Part shown: positions 62,175-64,000 of the stretch, in pieces | Position numbering within the stretch: position 1 is the stretch's first letter | Layout: every line of letters starts with the position of its first letter | NCBI RefSeq assembly: GCF_002159495.1 | Contig: NZ_NFIT01000004.1 | Coordinates: 62,001 to 126,000 of the forward strand | Source of the DNA: Olsenella sp. An293 | GTDB lineage: Bacteria > Actinomycetota > Coriobacteriia > Coriobacteriales > Atopobiaceae | Length of the DNA: 64,000 bases | Direction of reading: 5' to 3' | Made by a program: the position numbers and the translations under genes | Notes under the pieces: model-generated | Told to the model about the DNA's origin: nothing | Seen by the model: only the letters and a program-made list of their open reading frames with translations | The model's database searches: none

Positions 62175-62198
62175 CCCTACTGCGATGAGGTCAAGCTC

Positions 62199-62516
62199 TT
62201 AGAACTTGGCGCCGCACTTCTTGCAGACGCGGACCTTCTTGCCCTCGTCGTTGACGTCGTGGCCAACGCGGGTGGGCTTGCCGCAGGTCGGGCAGACGAC
62301 CATCACGTTGGAGGCGTCGATGAAGGCCTCCTGCTCGATGATGCCGCCCTGCTGGTTCTGGGCGTTGGGGCGCACGGCCTTCTTGACCACGGCGACGCCC
62401 TCGACGAGAACCTTGCCCTCGGCGGGCTTGGCACGGAGGACGGTGCCCTCCTTGCCCTTGTCCTTACCGGAGAGCACGACGACCTTGTCGCCGCTCTTCA
62501 CATGCATCTTAGCCAT
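62199..62516 (-). CDS. rplX: Ribosomal protein L24
   Basis: 105 residues. [23 protein letters not shown] (KOW) and a C-terminal zinc-like [16 protein letters not shown]. Just before the 768-bp block. Confidence 0.97.
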   Translation of the reverse strand: MAKMHVKSGDKVVVLSGKDKGKEGTVLRAKPAEGKVLVEGVAVVKKAVRPNAQNQQGGIIEQEAFIDASNVMVVCPTCGKPTRVGHDVNDEGKKVRVCKKCGAKF

Positions 62517-62529
62517 TCGTCCTCACTCC

Positions 62530-62898
62530 CTAGAGCGTCTCAGGCGCGAGCGAGACGATCTTCATGTACTTGTGGTCGCGCAGCTCGCGGGCGACGGGCC
62601 CGAAGATACGGGTGCCCTTGGGCTCGCCCTCCTTGTTGACGAGAACGCAGGCGTTCTGGTCAAAGCGGATGTAGCTGCCGTCCTTGCGACGGGTCTCCTT
62701 GACCGTGCGGACGATGACGCAGCGAACGATGTCGCCCTTCTTCACCTGTCCGCCCGGGGTGGCCTCCTGCACGGCGCCGATGATGACGTCGGCCAGGCCG
62801 GCGTAGCGACGCTTGGAGCCACCGAGGACCTTGACGCACTTCACGCGTCGGGCGCCGCTGTTGTCAGCGACGTTGAGCATGGTCTCCATCTGAATCAT
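62530..62898 (-). CDS. rplN: Ribosomal protein L14
   Basis: 122 residues. [19 protein letters not shown] start, [13 protein letters not shown] end region. Preceded by an 80-bp gap with a GTGCGTC / GACGCAC stem. Confidence 0.98.
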   Translation of the reverse strand: MIQMETMLNVADNSGARRVKCVKVLGGSKRRYAGLADVIIGAVQEATPGGQVKKGDIVRCVIVRTVKETRRKDGSYIRFDQNACVLVNKEGEPKGTRIFGPVARELRDHKYMKIVSLAPETL

Positions 62899-62978
62899 TG
62901 GTGTTCCTCCGAACGTGTGCCCACCCAGAGGTGCGTCCGCACGTGCGACGCACGTGGGTTAAGGCTCGTCACTGATAC

Positions 62979-63242
62979 TTACTTGGCGCGCTCGACGATC
63001 TCCACGAGACGCCAACGCTTGGTCTTGGACAGCGGGCGGGTCTCCATGACGGTGACGGTGTCGCCGAGGCCGCACTCGTTCTTCTCGTCATGGGCGTGGA
63101 GCTTCTTCGAGATGGTCATCATCTTGCCGTACTTGGGGTGACGCTTGCGGTAGTCGATCTTGACCGTGATGGACTTGTCGCCGGAGATGGAGACGACAGT
63201 CCCGGTGACGACCTTACGAGCGTTCCTGGTGGTCTCAGCCAT
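62979..63242 (-). CDS. rpsQ: Ribosomal protein S17
   Basis: 87 residues from ATG 63242 ([17 protein letters not shown]); AGGAG 7 nt upstream. [22 protein letters not shown] matches S17. Confidence 0.97.
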   Translation of the reverse strand: MAETTRNARKVVTGTVVSISGDKSITVKIDYRKRHPKYGKMMTISKKLHAHDEKNECGLGDTVTVMETRPLSKTKRWRLVEIVERAK

Positions 63243-63259
63243 AGTCATTCTCCTGCGAT

Positions 63260-63475
63260 CTAGTTCTGCGCAGCGGACTTCTCCGCGGCGATCTGACGGG
63301 CGCGCTGCTCGGTGAGGACGCGCGCGATGTCCTTCTTGACGGTCTTGACGCGAGCCGTGTTGTCGAGCTGGCTCGTGGCCATCTGGAAGCGGAGGTTGAA
63401 GAGCTCAGCGCGGCCCTCCTCCAGCTTCTTGGCGAGCTCGTCGTCGCTCATGGCCTTGATGTCGGTGTACTTCAT
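63260..63475 (-). CDS. rpmC: Ribosomal protein L29
   Basis: 71 residues, [33 protein letters not shown]. Confidence 0.97.
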   Translation of the reverse strand: MKYTDIKAMSDDELAKKLEEGRAELFNLRFQMATSQLDNTARVKTVKKDIARVLTEQRARQIAAEKSAAQN

Positions 63476-63478
63476 TGA

Positions 63479-63904
63479 CTATTCCTCCCCGTCCTGCTCG
63501 GTGCGGGTGACGATCTTGCTCTTGATGGGCAGCTTGTGCTGAGCGAGACGGAGGGCCTCACGGGCGACCTCGTCGGAGACGCCGTCGATCTCGAACATGA
63601 TGCGGCCCGGCTTGACAACGGCCACCCACTCCTCGGGGTTGCCCTTGCCGGAGCCCATGCGGGTCTCGGCCGGCTTCTTGGTGATGGGCTTGTCCGGGAA
63701 GATGGTGATCCAGACCTTGCCGCCACGCTTCATGTAACGGGTCATGGCGACACGGCAGGCCTCGATCTGGCGGTTGGTGATCCAGTGAGCCTCGAGGGCC
63801 TGGATGCCGTAGCTGCCAAAGTGCAGCTCGGTGTTGCCCTTGGCGTGGCCCTTCATGGAGCCACGCTGGACCTTGCGGTGAAGAACGCGCTTAGGTGCGA
63901 GCAT
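63479..63904 (-). CDS. rplP: Ribosomal protein L16
   Basis: 141 residues. [23 protein letters not shown] and [32 protein letters not shown] overlaps the rpsC stop (TAATG). Confidence 0.98.
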   Translation of the reverse strand: MLAPKRVLHRKVQRGSMKGHAKGNTELHFGSYGIQALEAHWITNRQIEACRVAMTRYMKRGGKVWITIFPDKPITKKPAETRMGSGKGNPEEWVAVVKPGRIMFEIDGVSDEVAREALRLAQHKLPIKSKIVTRTEQDGEE

Positions 63905-64000
63905 TAGCGGTTCCTCCTCTCGTTGCGACCACGACGGGGACGGCTGGAGCCCTCAAGCGCCGGACGCGGGGTGGCCTGGCCGGGGAGCTTCTCGCCGAAG
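63904..64000 (-). CDS. rpsC: Ribosomal protein S3, C-terminal end (partial)
   Basis: Only the last 31 codons lie in the window, ending [11 protein letters not shown] then TAA. Position before rplP and the basic tail identify it; the body of the protein is outside. Confidence 0.85.
   Translation of the reverse strand, partial: FGEKLPGQATPRPALEGSSRPRRGRNERRNR

Larger units (their letters stand above)
61431..62198. other. 768-bp palindrome-rich block inside the spc operon
   Basis: No credible gene. It holds at least five inverted repeats: 61483-61505 (CTCCCGGC), 61603-61624 (CGCGGAATGT, 2-nt loop), the boxed-core repeat at 61675, 61870-61937 and 62111-62174. In related bacteria rplX and rplE are almost adjacent. 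Confidence 0.85.

Noticed and set aside
1-64000. tRNA, rRNA, IS or prophage genes
   Set aside because: No tRNA-like cloverleaf, transposase or phage protein was recognised on either strand.

Overview
The window is a 64 kb piece of a high-GC Gram-positive chromosome. The best guess is Actinomycetota, class Coriobacteriia, of the Atopobiaceae/Olsenella type. This rests on base composition, a zinc-type S14, the ribosomal operon layout, an LCP cell-wall protein, anaerobic glycyl-radical chemistry, ferredoxin proteins and a bile salt hydrolase, which points to an animal gut. The taxonomy is inferred; no 16S gene is present.

Layout, left to right. (1) 1-7.1 kb: a P-type ATPase with a frameshift, cut by the window edge; then a mannose-family PTS operon (MBL hydrolase, IIB, IIC, IID, IIA, small protein, AEC permease) divergent from an RpiR regulator. 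(2) 7.2-14.8 kb: accessory genes. Two of them, RhuM-Fic and YhcG/DUF1016, each carry a UGA exactly where the family has a Trp, and they share a leader sequence. Also here are a flavodoxin, a MarR/YczE pair, a YeiH/LysR pair and a YitT protein. (3) 14.9-21.7 kb: a defence-like island on the minus strand, made of an AAA/DUF4143 ATPase, then a tightly packed PHP phosphoesterase, TIR-NACHT-repeat protein and MBL hydrolase, then a broken small ORF and a methyltransferase. This is the best candidate for a new system. (4) 21.7-33 kb: metabolism and housekeeping, with two GMP synthases (one lacking the glutaminase), RsmJ, DUF1275, a DHA2 exporter, bile salt hydrolase, Tex and an alcohol dehydrogenase. 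(5) 33-49.3 kb: LCP protein, a RyR-like membrane protein, YchF with a ferredoxin protein, three glycosyltransferases, a glycyl radical enzyme with its activase, an LCP-like protein without catalytic residues, an ArsP_2-type permease and TruA. (6) 49.3-64 kb: ECF transporter core, then the rpsC-to-rplQ ribosomal gene cluster, all on the minus strand, with secY, adk, map, infA and rpoA.

The other striking property is the number of palindromic intergenic repeats. At least six families are visible. One is a roughly 100-140 bp element with terminal palindromic boxes around a conserved core (CAAATCNGCAGGT, about 11 nt, GAGAAGAACG). Another is an exactly 29-nt unit with TTGACA/TGTCAA ends that always occurs in pairs. 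Repeats sit mostly next to gene ends. One pair supplies the start of a glycyl-radical activase, and a 768-bp block of palindromes splits rplX from rplE inside the spc operon. No tRNA, rRNA, CRISPR array, insertion sequence or phage gene was seen.
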